A DNA stretch of 64,000 nt from Myxococcus fulvus (GCF_900111765.1 NZ_FOIB01000003.1:682001-746000); one strand, 5' to 3'; shown: positions 10,309 through 19,471, numbered from the stretch's first letter. Notes: generated by a model from the letters alone, not told the origin. Program-made: numbers and translations.

Positions 10309-13300
10309 ATGGCGCATGATCCACATGAGCAGTTCGGACGCTACGAGCTCCAGTTCCTCATCGGCCGTGGCGGCATGGCGGAGACGTGGCGCGCGAAGCT
10401 CGTTGGCGCCGCCGGAGTCACCAAGCCCGTCCTCATCAAGAAGGTTCTGCCCGAGTTCGCCGACGACGACGCCTTCATCTCCATGTTCATCAGCGAGGCG
10501 CGCATCTCGGCGTCGCTGTCCCACGGCAACGTCGCGCAGGTCTTCGACTTCGGCAGGATGGATGGCCAGTACTTCCTGGCCATGGAGCTGGTGGATGGCC
10601 AGCCGCTCAATCGCGTCCTGAAGCGTGGCACGCGGATGGGCCTGCCGCGTCTGCCCATCCCCCTGGCCGTCTATGTCGCCCTGGAGATGTGTCGGGGATT
10701 GAACTACGCGCACACGCGCACCAACGAGAAGGGCGTGCCGCTGGGCATCGTCCACCGGGACATCTCTCCGGACAATGTCCTCATCAGCTACGAGGGCCAG
10801 GTCAAGATCGTCGACTTCGGCATCGCCAAGGCCCGCATGCTGCGCGGCTTCCACACGGAGCCCGGCGTCGTGCGCGGCAAGTACCTGTACTTCTCCCCCG
10901 AGCAGGCCCGGGGACGCGACGTGGATGCGCGCACGGACATCTGGGCCACGGGGCTGGTGCTGTACGAGATGCTCTGTGGCCAGCCCCCCGTGGTGGGGCC
11001 CGAGCCGGTGGTCCTCACCCGGATGGCCAATGGCGACTTCCCGCCGCCCATCCAACTGCGCAAGGAGCTGCCGCCCGAGCTGAATGAGCTGATCATGAAG
11101 GCGCTGTCGGTGGACGTGGCGCGGCGCTTCGAGTCCGCCAATGCCTTCGGCGACACGCTGGCCGCGTTCCTCTATTCGTTCGCGCCCCGGTTCTCGACGA
11201 TGAACCTGGCGTACCTGGTCCGCGAGCTGTTCCGGGTGGACTTGCAGAAGGACGGCCGCGAGCTCCAGGTCCCTCCCGCCTTCGTCGAGGAGCTGTCGAC
11301 GTGGCGCGAGCAGGAGTCGCCGGGCTCTGGTCCCCGAGCACCCCCGCAGAAGGTGACGCCCGAGGATGCTCGGCCCACGACGCCCGGCGTGGCGGCCGGG
11401 GTTCGCCCCGCGGTAGCCGGTCCGCCGCTGGCGTCGACCGCGCGGCCCACGACGCCTGGACCCACGAAGGCAGCGAGAGGGGACTCCGGGGCAGGGGAGC
11501 GCTCGATGAGCGGGGGCGCCTCGCCGGCATCGACGCCGCGTGCCTCGACGCCAGGGCCGGCGACCCGGTCCACGCCGCCTCGGTCCGCGGTGACTTCCGG
11601 TCCTCGTGCCATGCCTGGCGGCGCGGGGGCCTCGGGGGAGGCGCCGAACGGTGTGGCTTCGAGCCCGACGACTCCAGGACCCTCATCACCGCGTCGAACT
11701 CAAACGTCGGGGGAGCTGCCCGCGTCCTCGGCCAGCACTTCCGGGGCGCGGTCGTCCTCGGCGTCTCCGGCACGTCGGACCCGCACGGAGGGCTCGTTGC
11801 CCGTGGCACCCGATCTCACGGTGCCCGCGTTCTCGTTCTCCGATTCGACTCCGTCGGGGCCCGCAGCGTCACCGACGCCACGACGCACCCGCACGGAGGG
11901 CTCGCTGCCCGCGGTGCATCCCGAGGCTCCCGACTTCACGGTGCCGGAGTTCTCGCTCTCCGCTTCGACCCCGTCGGGGCCTTCAGCGTCACCGACGCCC
12001 CGACGCACCCGTACGGAAGGCTCGCTGCCCGCGGTGCTTCCCGAGGCTCCCGACTCCACGGTGCCGGAGTTCTCGCTCTCCGCGTTGATCGCGGCGGGAC
12101 CTTCGTCGTCGACGCCACCGCGTCGCACGCAGACCTCGAGCTTGCTCTCCGTGGCAAGCGATGACGCGGCAGAGAACACGATGCCCGCGTTCTCGGTCTT
12201 GGCTGCGAGCTCGTCGGGGGGCTCGGGTTCGCCACCTCGGCGTACGCAGACAGCGGGTTCGCTCCCCGCGGCGGTTCACGACGCCTCGTCGTCCGTGAGC
12301 ACGCCCACCGTGCGGTTCCCGTCGGTCCAGGGGCCGTCCTCGTCGTCACCTCGTCGCACGCAGACCTCGGGCGAGATACCCGTGGTCGTCCAGGACGTGT
12401 CGGCGCGCGCGGCGAACACCTCCACGGAGGGGTCCTCCAGCTCCACGCCGGCACCCCCAGGCGCTTCAGCTTCGCCGCCCCGTCGCACCCAGACCTTGGG
12501 CTCGGTGCCCATGTCCGTCCAGGACGCCTCGACTCGTGCGGTGGGCGCGTCCACGGACGGGCACTCGAGTCCCGCACCAGGAAGCGTGGCGACCTCCACT
12601 CCGCCACGTCGTACCCACACCCTGGGCTCGGCTCCCGCCGTCCCGCTCGAGTCATCTACACGTGCGGCGAGCGCTTCCTCGGAGTCGCCACACTCGGGTT
12701 CTGCCGCCGCGACGCCGGGGCTTCCCTCGTCGTCGCCACGTCGTACCCATACCCTCGGCTCGGCTCCCGCGGTCCTCCCGGAGTCAGCCGCGCGCGCGGT
12801 GAGCATTTCCTCCGAGTCACCGCACTCAGGTGCTGCCTCCGCGACGCCGGGGCCGCCACGTCGTACCCACACCCTGGATTCGGCTCCCAGAGCCATCCCG
12901 GAATCCTCCGCACGTGCGGCGAGCGCAGCCACGGAGCTGCTTCAGTCAGACTCGATTCCCTCGTCGCCGCCACGTCGCACGCACACGCTGGGCTCGACGC
13001 CCCTGGGGATTCCAGTCGCCGCGACACGCGCCGCGAGCGCGCCCACGGAGGTGCTTCGCTCGGACGATGTTCCGACCACACCTTCCCCCGCGTCGCCTCC
13101 TCCGCGTCGCACGCTGCCCGCGGGAATGGCGCCCATGTCGAATCAGGAGGCCTCGGCACGCGCCGCGAACGCGCCCACCGTGGTGCTCAACTCGGTTCCC
13201 GCCGCGAGCGTGCCCACCGTCCGCCTCGCCTCCATCTCCATCCCGAGGCGCCATCGTCGAACCCTCATCGCCGCGGGCGCCGCCCTGCTGCTCCTCTCCG

Positions 13301-14583
13301 CGGTGGCCATCCCCTTCCTCGTATCGAGGCGCACCGAGCCGGAGGAGATCTCCCCGACCCAACCCATCCCCGCTCCGACAGCCCCCGGTGACGCGAACCT
13401 CCTTCGTCCGCAGCCCGGTCCCGGCGGGGCGACGGTCGCGTCCCCGGACACACGGCCTCCCGTGGCAGCCGCGCCTCCCCACGATTCGCCAGGCGCCGAC
13501 AGCACCGCGCCAACCGACGAGCCCGAGTCCGTGGGCGAGTACCCGAAGCAGACGTCCTTCGTGCTCGACTCGAAGCGACACGTCCTGCGCGTGCCGCTCG
13601 ACCTGGTCGCCTTCTCCCGCCTCGACGCCTCGGCCAGCTACAGCTTCTGGGGGATGACGCAGGCGAAGTGGATGGCCGACCCGCTCATCCAGGAGCCCAC
13701 GCCGCGCAGGGAGCCGCTCGTCTTCTTCCTGCTCTCCGGCGACGCGGTCCGTCCCGAGGTCCGCGAGGGCACCGTGTCCCGAAACCCCATCACCCTCCAG
13801 GGCGTCCGGGCCATCTCGCTGTTCACCCTCGGCGAGCCCACGCGAGTGGACCTCTCGCCCCAGTCCGTCTACCTCCGCAAGGTCAACACCGAGGACCAGC
13901 AGCGCTTCACCTTCCACCCCGAGCCCATGCGCATCTCCGCCCGCAAGGGCTTCCTCATCAAGGGACTCGACGCCCGGCAGACCTATGCCCTCTCACTCGT
14001 GCCGAGAGGGGAGGGCGTGTTCCTCCGAGGGCGCGCGCACGGCCCGGCCGCCCAGGTGGCCTGCCTCGAGTGGTCTCCCCAGGAGGGCGCCCCGGGCACC
14101 GGAGCGCAGGGCGCCTACGCCGAGCAACCCCTGCAGTTGCTCATCTCCGAGTGGCGGGAGGCCCGCGTCCGAGGCATCCAGGGCCTGCGCTGCGCCTTCC
14201 TCGACGACGCCAGCTTCGACAACGAGGGCGAAGCCGAGGTCCGCGTCACCCCATGGGAGAAGATGCGCCGGCCCCCCACCGTGAATCACGAGGAGGCCGA
14301 GCGCCTGGCCCTCCAGGGGCAACGGCTGGCCCGCGCCGGTCAGCACCACGACGCCTTCCTGCTCGCCGAGGACTGTCTGCGCATGGCCCCCGAGCAACCC
14401 GATTGCCTCGTCCTGTCCGGCGGCATGCAGGTCCTGCTCGGGAAGACCGAGGGCGCTCTCGAGCGCTACCGGACCTTCCTCAAGCGCCACCCCCACCACC
14501 CCGAGGCGCGCTCGGTGAATGGCATCCTCCAGACGTATGGCCAGACAAATTCAGGGAAAACGCCACCGTCCCTCGGGCAATGA
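10309..14583 (+). CDS. Array kinase 4: giant Ser/Thr kinase with RRT-repeat linker and extracellular sensor domain
   Basis: At 1424 residues this is the largest of the five. An array-type kinase domain (HRDISPDN, DFG, SPE) is followed by about 630 residues of Ser/Thr/Pro/Ala-rich linker. That linker contains about 13 copies of a PRRT-(Q/R/H)-T motif from about residue 461 to 935. A membrane segment at about 985-1007 is flanked by IPRRHRRT and SRR. The outside part holds the domain shared with kinases 3 and 5 (C1252, C1295, GLRCAFLDDASFDNEG) and one TPR-like unit (C1356/C1366). The start at ATG 10309 (MAHDPHEQFGRYEL) is preferred over GTG 10267 because MxxxxxEQFGRYEL matches kinase 5 and a G-rich Shine-Dalgarno-like run lies just upstream. 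The repeats resemble basophilic kinase targets (R-x-x-T), so multi-site autophosphorylation is plausible but unproven. Confidence 0.93.
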   Translation: MAHDPHEQFGRYELQFLIGRGGMAETWRAKLVGAAGVTKPVLIKKVLPEFADDDAFISMFISEARISASLSHGNVAQVFDFGRMDGQYFLAMELVDGQPLNRVLKRGTRMGLPRLPIPLAVYVALEMCRGLNYAHTRTNEKGVPLGIVHRDISPDNVLISYEGQVKIVDFGIAKARMLRGFHTEPGVVRGKYLYFSPEQARGRDVDARTDIWATGLVLYEMLCGQPPVVGPEPVVLTRMANGDFPPPIQLRKELPPELNELIMKALSVDVARRFESANAFGDTLAAFLYSFAPRFSTMNLAYLVRELFRVDLQKDGRELQVPPAFVEELSTWREQESPGSGPRAPPQKVTPEDARPTTPGVAAGVRPAVAGPPLASTARPTTPGPTKAARGDSGAGERSMSGGASPASTPRASTPGPATRSTPPRSAVTSGPRAMPGGAGASGEAPNGVASSPTTPGPSSPRRTQTSGELPASSASTSGARSSSASPARRTRTEGSLPVAPDLTVPAFSFSDSTPSGPAASPTPRRTRTEGSLPAVHPEAPDFTVPEFSLSASTPSGPSASPTPRRTRTEGSLPAVLPEAPDSTVPEFSLSALIAAGPSSSTPPRRTQTSSLLSVASDDAAENTMPAFSVLAASSSGGSGSPPRRTQTAGSLPAAVHDASSSVSTPTVRFPSVQGPSSSSPRRTQTSGEIPVVVQDVSARAANTSTEGSSSSTPAPPGASASPPRRTQTLGSVPMSVQDASTRAVGASTDGHSSPAPGSVATSTPPRRTHTLGSAPAVPLESSTRAASASSESPHSGSAAATPGLPSSSPRRTHTLGSAPAVLPESAARAVSISSESPHSGAASATPGPPRRTHTLDSAPRAIPESSARAASAATELLQSDSIPSSPPRRTHTLGSTPLGIPVAATRAASAPTEVLRSDDVPTTPSPASPPPRRTLPAGMAPMSNQEASARAANAPTVVLNSVPAASVPTVRLASISIPRRHRRTLIAAGAALLLLSAVAIPFLVSRRTEPEEISPTQPIPAPTAPGDANLLRPQPGPGGATVASPDTRPPVAAAPPHDSPGADSTAPTDEPESVGEYPKQTSFVLDSKRHVLRVPLDLVAFSRLDASASYSFWGMTQAKWMADPLIQEPTPRREPLVFFLLSGDAVRPEVREGTVSRNPITLQGVRAISLFTLGEPTRVDLSPQSVYLRKVNTEDQQRFTFHPEPMRISARKGFLIKGLDARQTYALSLVPRGEGVFLRGRAHGPAAQVACLEWSPQEGAPGTGAQGAYAEQPLQLLISEWREARVRGIQGLRCAFLDDASFDNEGEAEVRVTPWEKMRRPPTVNHEEAERLALQGQRLARAGQHHDAFLLAEDCLRMAPEQPDCLVLSGGMQVLLGKTEGALERYRTFLKRHPHHPEARSVNGILQTYGQTNSGKTPPSLGQ
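11686..13131 (+). repeat. Degenerate in-frame repeats coding about 13 PRRTxT motifs
   Basis: Within kinase 4, PRRTQTSGELP-like units recur about every 30-55 residues. They start at about 11686 and end with PPRRTLPAGMAP at about 13131. Variants run PRRTQTSG, PRRTRTEGSLP, PRRTQTLGSVP and PRRTHTLGSAP. The spacers are Ser/Thr/Ala/Pro-rich and contain recurring TVPEFS and ARAAS blocks. Neighbouring units with the same variant (three RTEGSLP, then four HTL) suggest expansion by local unequal recombination. The opposite strand is also largely open here, which is a by-product of the composition. Confidence 0.85.
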
Positions 14584-14647
14584 GAGGTCGCGGGTATTCC
14601 CTGACGACCCTTTTTGAACGGGATGCCCCGGGATACCCTACGCCGCA

Positions 14648-17194
14648 ATGGCGAATCCGCAGCACGAACAGTTTGGCCGGTACGAGCTCCAGTCGCGAAT
14701 CGGCCGCGGGGGAATGGCGGAGACCTGGAGGGCCCAGCTGTTGGGGGCCGCGGGGGTCACCAAGCCGGTCCTCATCAAGAAGGTGTTGCCGGAGTACGCC
14801 AACGACGAGGCGTTCGTCTCCATGTTCATCAGCGAGGCGCGCATCTCCGCCTCGCTGTCGCACGGCGCCATCGCCCAGGTCTTCGACTTCGGGCAGGTGG
14901 ATGGCGAGTACTTCCTGGCCATGGAGTTCGTGGACGGGCAGCCGCTCAACAAGGTGATGAAGCGCGCGCTGCGCTCGCAGTTCGCCAGCCTCCCGGTGCC
15001 CATCGCCACGTACATCGCCCTGGAGATGTGCCGGGGGCTGCATTACGCGCACACGCGCACGGACGACAAGGGCGAGCTCTTGCACATCGTCCACCGGGAC
15101 ATCTCCCCGGACAACGTGCTCATCAGCTACGAGGGCCAGGTCAAGATCGTCGACTTCGGCATCGCCAAGGCGCGCTCGCTGCGCAGCTTCGACACCGCGC
15201 CCGGCGTGGTGAAGGGCAAGTACCTGTTCTTCTCCCCCGAGCAGGCCCGGGGCGAGGAGGTGGACGCGCGCACGGACGTCTGGGCCACGGCGGTGGTGCT
15301 GTTCGAGATGGTGTGCGGCCGGCTGCCCCTGGAGGGGCCCGAGTACGTGGTGCTGCACAAGCTGCACACGCGCCAGCCGATGCCTCGCGCGCGCGACGTG
15401 CGGCCGGACGTGCCGGTGCGCCTGGACGCCATCCTCCACAAGGCGCTCGCGGTGCGGAAGGAGGACCGCTTCGAGTCCGCGCATGCCTTCGGTGACGCGC
15501 TCGCGGGGTTCCTCTTCAAGGCCGCGCCGCGCTTCTCCGCGATGTCCGCCGCGTATCTGCTGCGCGAGCTGTTCCGGCCCGACATGACGGAGCTGGGCAA
15601 GGACACCAAGGTCCCCGCCTCGTTCGTGGAGGAGCTGTCCGTCTGGCGCGCCACCACCAACCTGCTGCCCCGGCCCACCGAGCTGTCGGCCCCGGAGCTG
15701 CGCACCGAGCCCGCGACGCAGGAGAGCCACCCGAGCGAGCTGCCCGATGGCGGTGAGAGCCTGGCGGAGGACGAGGACGACACGGACGGCAACTCGCCGG
15801 ACCGGGGCGGCTTCTTCGAGAACGGCTTCCGCATCTCCACGCACCACGTCGTGGTGGGCACGGGGGTGCTCATCCTGCTGGTCCTCCTGTGGTCGTCGTT
15901 CGACCGGCTCAAGGCGGACTGGATGCCGCCGGACAAGCCCGCGAACGCGGGGCCGGCGCGGCCCCCGCTGCCCGGCCCCCCGCTCAAGGACGCGGATGCG
16001 CCTCGCGTGGCGCTGGGGCCGCCCGTCGTGAAGCCTGTGCAGCAGGCGGTGGTGACGCCCAGGAAGGAGGGCGTGGACTCCGCCCGGATGCCCGTCGCCT
16101 CCTTCCGGCTGGACGCGGCCCGGCACCTCTTCGTGGTGTCCTCCGGACGCGCGGCCTTGGGCGCGATGGACCCGGCGCACACCTACCGCGTCACGGAGTC
16201 GACGTCGCTGACCGCGGCGGATCGGGCCAAGCCCCTGCCGAGCCTCTTCTACCTGCTGACAGGGAAGAACATCGCGGCGGACGCGGCGGTGGGAATCGTC
16301 GGTCGCGACACGCCGCCCGCGGGCGGCGCGTCGGTGATGGTCTTCACGGTGGGCGGGCCCACGCCCCAGGACGACCTGCCCGAGCGCATCGTCTCCGTGG
16401 TGAACACCCGCACCCATCAGGAGCGCAAGCTGCTCATCCACCCGGAGTGGATGGTCACCGACGTGGGCCGCGGCTTCCTCCTCGACGGGATGGACCCCAC
16501 GGACAGCTACACGCTGTCGCTGTCGTCGGTGGGCTCGGGCGCCTTCACCCGCGGCCCGGAGCAGGGGCCGGTGGTGACGGTGGCCTGTGTCCAGCAGGTG
16601 TCCCTGGAGCGCGACGGCCCCGCGACACCTCCGGCCCGCGCCAGGCGCTTCCTCCTGTCGCAGGGCTCGGACGTCCCGCTCACCGGCGTTCATGGGCTCC
16701 ACTGCGGCTTCGTGGACGACGACCCGTCGGACAACCAGGGCCAGGTGGAGGTCCGCATCACGTCCGCCAAGGGCGCGCTGGAGCAGGACCTCGCCGAGCC
16801 GGCCCGCCCGACGGAGCCCCCGCCGCCGCCCCAGCGCCAGGGCGGCGCCAAGGTCTCCTCCGCGCCCCGGTCGGGGGCCTCGCTGGTCATCGACGAGGCG
16901 TCCGAGCCGGAGAGCCCGGGCCAGAAGCTGCTGACCGAGGTGCGCGAGCTGCTCAAGTCGAAGCAGTACGAGCCGGCCAGGACGAAGGCCCGCGAGTGCG
17001 TCGCCGTGGAGTCGGGGAACTACGAGTGCCACCTGCTGCTGGGCTCGGTGGAGGCCCGGCTCGGGCGCAAGGAGGAGGGGGCGAAGCACTACCGCCTCTT
17101 CCTGGACCTGGCGCCCACCAGCCACCCCCAGGCGAGCAAGGTGCTGCGCGCGCTCCAGGAGTACGAGGGCGTGACGGGCTCCTCCCAGCAGTAG
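14648..17194 (+). CDS. Array kinase 5: transmembrane Ser/Thr kinase with extracellular beta domain and TPR-like unit
   Basis: The 848-residue protein begins MANPQHEQFGRYELQ and carries the array kinase domain (lysine in VLIKK, HRDISPDN, DFG, SPE), somewhat diverged from the others (LLHIVHRDIS, VVLFEMVCGRLPLEG). The linker is acidic before a membrane segment at about 400-420. Outside are the shared beta domain (C647, C686, GLHCGFVDDDPSDNQG) and one TPR-like unit with C784/C794. It is the last member of the array; the next gene is an unrelated amylase-like protein 120 bases away. A TACCCT element sits about 12 bases before the ATG, again with no Shine-Dalgarno sequence. The kinase assignment is certain; the input signal and the substrate are unknown. 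Confidence 0.93.
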   Translation: MANPQHEQFGRYELQSRIGRGGMAETWRAQLLGAAGVTKPVLIKKVLPEYANDEAFVSMFISEARISASLSHGAIAQVFDFGQVDGEYFLAMEFVDGQPLNKVMKRALRSQFASLPVPIATYIALEMCRGLHYAHTRTDDKGELLHIVHRDISPDNVLISYEGQVKIVDFGIAKARSLRSFDTAPGVVKGKYLFFSPEQARGEEVDARTDVWATAVVLFEMVCGRLPLEGPEYVVLHKLHTRQPMPRARDVRPDVPVRLDAILHKALAVRKEDRFESAHAFGDALAGFLFKAAPRFSAMSAAYLLRELFRPDMTELGKDTKVPASFVEELSVWRATTNLLPRPTELSAPELRTEPATQESHPSELPDGGESLAEDEDDTDGNSPDRGGFFENGFRISTHHVVVGTGVLILLVLLWSSFDRLKADWMPPDKPANAGPARPPLPGPPLKDADAPRVALGPPVVKPVQQAVVTPRKEGVDSARMPVASFRLDAARHLFVVSSGRAALGAMDPAHTYRVTESTSLTAADRAKPLPSLFYLLTGKNIAADAAVGIVGRDTPPAGGASVMVFTVGGPTPQDDLPERIVSVVNTRTHQERKLLIHPEWMVTDVGRGFLLDGMDPTDSYTLSLSSVGSGAFTRGPEQGPVVTVACVQQVSLERDGPATPPARARRFLLSQGSDVPLTGVHGLHCGFVDDDPSDNQGQVEVRITSAKGALEQDLAEPARPTEPPPPPQRQGGAKVSSAPRSGASLVIDEASEPESPGQKLLTEVRELLKSKQYEPARTKARECVAVESGNYECHLLLGSVEARLGRKEEGAKHYRLFLDLAPTSHPQASKVLRALQEYEGVTGSSQQ

Positions 17195-17275
17195 GAAGGC
17201 CTCCGACAGCCGGATGTCCGCTGTCCGTCAATCCCGGGTGTGATGCGCTGAGTCAAAAAGGTGCCGGGTGGGGGC

Positions 17276-17305
17276 TTGGAAAACCGAGCGGGCCTCCCGT
17301 AGAAA
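17276..17305 (+). promoter_or_regulatory. Candidate promoter of the amylase-like gene
   Basis: TTGGAA (17276-17281) and TAGAAA (17300-17305) are 18 bases apart, and the -10-like element ends nine bases before the ATG at 17315. The spacing and sequence fit a housekeeping-sigma promoter giving a very short leader. Confidence 0.35.
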
Positions 17306-17314
17306 GGCGCTCGC

Positions 17315-19471
17315 ATGACGCACTCCCGCATGGTCCGTTCGCTCGCGCTTCCGGTGTTGCTCCTCTCCGCGGCTTGTGGTGACTCCGAAGACTCCATCCC
17401 CGTCCGGACCTGCGAGGTGATGCTGACGTACGCGCCGCAGCAGTCGCTCGTGGGCGCGGTGTCCGTCGCGGGGGAATGGAATGGCTTCTCCTCCTCGGCG
17501 TTGCGCATGGCGGACCGGGGCGACGGCGTCTACACCGCGCGCCTGGAGGGACTGGAGCCGCGCGACTATGGCTACCGCTTCGTCATCGGCCAGCAGCAGG
17601 TGATGGACCCGCAGAACCCGTACTCCCGCTGGGTGCGCGCGGAGGAGTACTCGCGGCTGACGGTGCCCGACTGCCGGCAGCCCATGCTGGAGCTGCGCCG
17701 CTTCTCCGCGACGCCCGAGGGCGTGCTGGACGTGGAGGTGGCGTACGTCGACGGCACCGACGAGTCCGGCCCCGACCAGGGCAAGGTGGTGGTGACGCTG
17801 GATGGCCAGCCGCGCCCCGACGCGTTCGACGCGAAGACGGGCCGCATCACCTTGCACGAGGAGGCGCTGGGGCAGGGCAAGCACCACGTGAAGGTGGTGG
17901 CCACGGACAAGGCGGGCCGCTCGGCCGAGCCGCTCTACCTGCCGTTCTGGGTGGAGCCGCAGAAGTTCCGGTGGGAGTCCGGGCTGATGTACTTCGCCTT
18001 CACGGACCGCTTCCTCAACGCCCGCCCGGACAATGACGGGCCGGTGGCGGACGTGGACCCCATCGCCAACTACCAGGGCGGCGACTTCGCCGGCATCACC
18101 CGCAAGCTGGAGGACGGCTACTTCGACTCGCTGGGCGTCAAGGTGCTGTGGATTTCGCCCGTGGACCAGAATCCCGAGGGCCGCTTCATCGGCACCGGCG
18201 GCAAGTACTACTCGGGCTACCACGGCTACTGGCCCACGCAGCCTCGCACCACGCAGCACCGCTTCGGCTCGCTCGAGGAGCTGCGCGCCCTCACCGCCGC
18301 GGCCCACAAGAAGGGCATCCGCGTCATCGCCGACCTGGTGCTCAACCACGTCCACCAGGAGCACCCGTACTGGGTCGACCACCGCGAGGACGACTGGTTC
18401 AACACCTCCGCCAGCTGCGTGTGCGGCAGCCAGGACTGCGATTGGGAGGAGAAGCGGCTGACCTGCAAGTTCACCGACTACCTGCCCGACTTCAACTGGC
18501 GCTCGTCGAACATGGTGGACCAGTTCATCGCGGACACGCTGTGGTGGCTGGAGGAGGCGGACTTCGACGGCTTCCGCATGGACGCGGTGAAGCACATGGA
18601 CCAGGTGGCCGGCCGCACCCTGCGCGGGCGCCTGCGTGACCTCACCGCGATGACGGGCACCGAGTTCTACCTGGTGGGTGAGACGTTCGTGGGCGCGGAT
18701 GGCCGCTCCCAGATTGCCCGCTACATCAGCCCCCGCGAGCTGGATGGCCAGTTCGACTTCCCGCTGTACTGGCCGGTGCGCGAGGCCTTCGCGGACGGCC
18801 AGAGCCTGGAGCGTGTGGACCAGGCCGTGCGCGAGAACGAGGTCTACTACGCGCCCGGCACGCTCAACTCGCCCTTCCTGGGCAATCACGACGTGGCCCG
18901 CTTCATGTCCCAGGCCGCCAAGCAGCTGGAGGGGGAGGGCGGAGACCCCTGGAGCAGCGCGCGCCCGGCGGCCACGGTGACGGACGCGGCCGCGTTCGAG
19001 AAGGCGAAGTACGGCTTCACCTTCGTGCTCACCCAGCCCGGCGTGCCGCTCATCTATTACGGCGACGAGGTGGGCCTGCCCGGCGCGGGAGACCCCGACA
19101 ACCGCCGGCTGATGCGCTTCGACTCCACGCTCACCGCGCTGGAGGCGGAGCTGCTCGAGCACGTGCGCAAGCTGGGGCAGGCGCGGCGCGCGTCACCGGC
19201 GCTGCAGACGGGCTCGCGGCACACCCTGCGCGTGGAGAAGGATTTGTACGTGTACCAGCGCTCGCTGCCGGACGGGCAGGGCGCGGTGGTGGCCATCAAC
19301 CGGAGCGACGTGGAGCGCCCGCTGGTGGTGGAGCCCCTGGGGAGCCTGGCGGCCAGCGCCGCGACGTACGTGGACGTCTTCAGCGGGAGGACGCTCCAGC
19401 TCGCCGGCACGGAGACCCAGATGGTGGTCCCTGCGCGCAGCGTCGCCGTGTACGTGCCTCGCGCCGAATAG
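17315..19471 (+). CDS. GH13 alpha-amylase family lipoprotein
   Basis: The 718-residue protein has a lipoprotein signal (lipobox LSAAC at about 17-21). An N-terminal region of about 90 residues resembles a CBM48/glycogen-binding E-set (VSVAGEWNGF, DGVYTARLEGLEPRDYGYRF), followed by an Ig-like linker. A GH13 TIM barrel runs from about residue 215 with all four conserved regions: VIADLVLNH, GFRMDAVKH (nucleophile D423), YLVGETF (acid/base E456) and FLGNHD (D526). A small C-terminal beta domain ends the protein. It should hydrolyse alpha-1,4 glucans such as starch or glycogen at the cell surface, with the lipid anchor inferred from the lipobox. Substrate and product pattern cannot be read from the sequence. 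It is a single gene with its own candidate promoter. Confidence 0.92.
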   Translation: MTHSRMVRSLALPVLLLSAACGDSEDSIPVRTCEVMLTYAPQQSLVGAVSVAGEWNGFSSSALRMADRGDGVYTARLEGLEPRDYGYRFVIGQQQVMDPQNPYSRWVRAEEYSRLTVPDCRQPMLELRRFSATPEGVLDVEVAYVDGTDESGPDQGKVVVTLDGQPRPDAFDAKTGRITLHEEALGQGKHHVKVVATDKAGRSAEPLYLPFWVEPQKFRWESGLMYFAFTDRFLNARPDNDGPVADVDPIANYQGGDFAGITRKLEDGYFDSLGVKVLWISPVDQNPEGRFIGTGGKYYSGYHGYWPTQPRTTQHRFGSLEELRALTAAAHKKGIRVIADLVLNHVHQEHPYWVDHREDDWFNTSASCVCGSQDCDWEEKRLTCKFTDYLPDFNWRSSNMVDQFIADTLWWLEEADFDGFRMDAVKHMDQVAGRTLRGRLRDLTAMTGTEFYLVGETFVGADGRSQIARYISPRELDGQFDFPLYWPVREAFADGQSLERVDQAVRENEVYYAPGTLNSPFLGNHDVARFMSQAAKQLEGEGGDPWSSARPAATVTDAAAFEKAKYGFTFVLTQPGVPLIYYGDEVGLPGAGDPDNRRLMRFDSTLTALEAELLEHVRKLGQARRASPALQTGSRHTLRVEKDLYVYQRSLPDGQGAVVAINRSDVERPLVVEPLGSLAASAATYVDVFSGRTLQLAGTETQMVVPARSVAVYVPRAE

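Noticed and set aside
11686..13131. The repeats in kinase 4 were considered as a CRISPR-like or VNTR DNA array.
   Set aside because: Unit spacing is irregular, the units are degenerate and in frame with the kinase, and there are no unique spacers or cas genes.
14480..17125. An 881-codon minus-strand frame lies opposite kinase 5.
   Set aside because: The plus strand codes a full kinase with all motifs here; the minus-strand frame is a compositional shadow rich in Arg, His and Gln.
17228..19162. A 644-codon minus-strand frame lies opposite the amylase-like gene.
   Set aside because: All four GH13 motifs are on the plus strand; the opposite frame has no domain and low-complexity composition.
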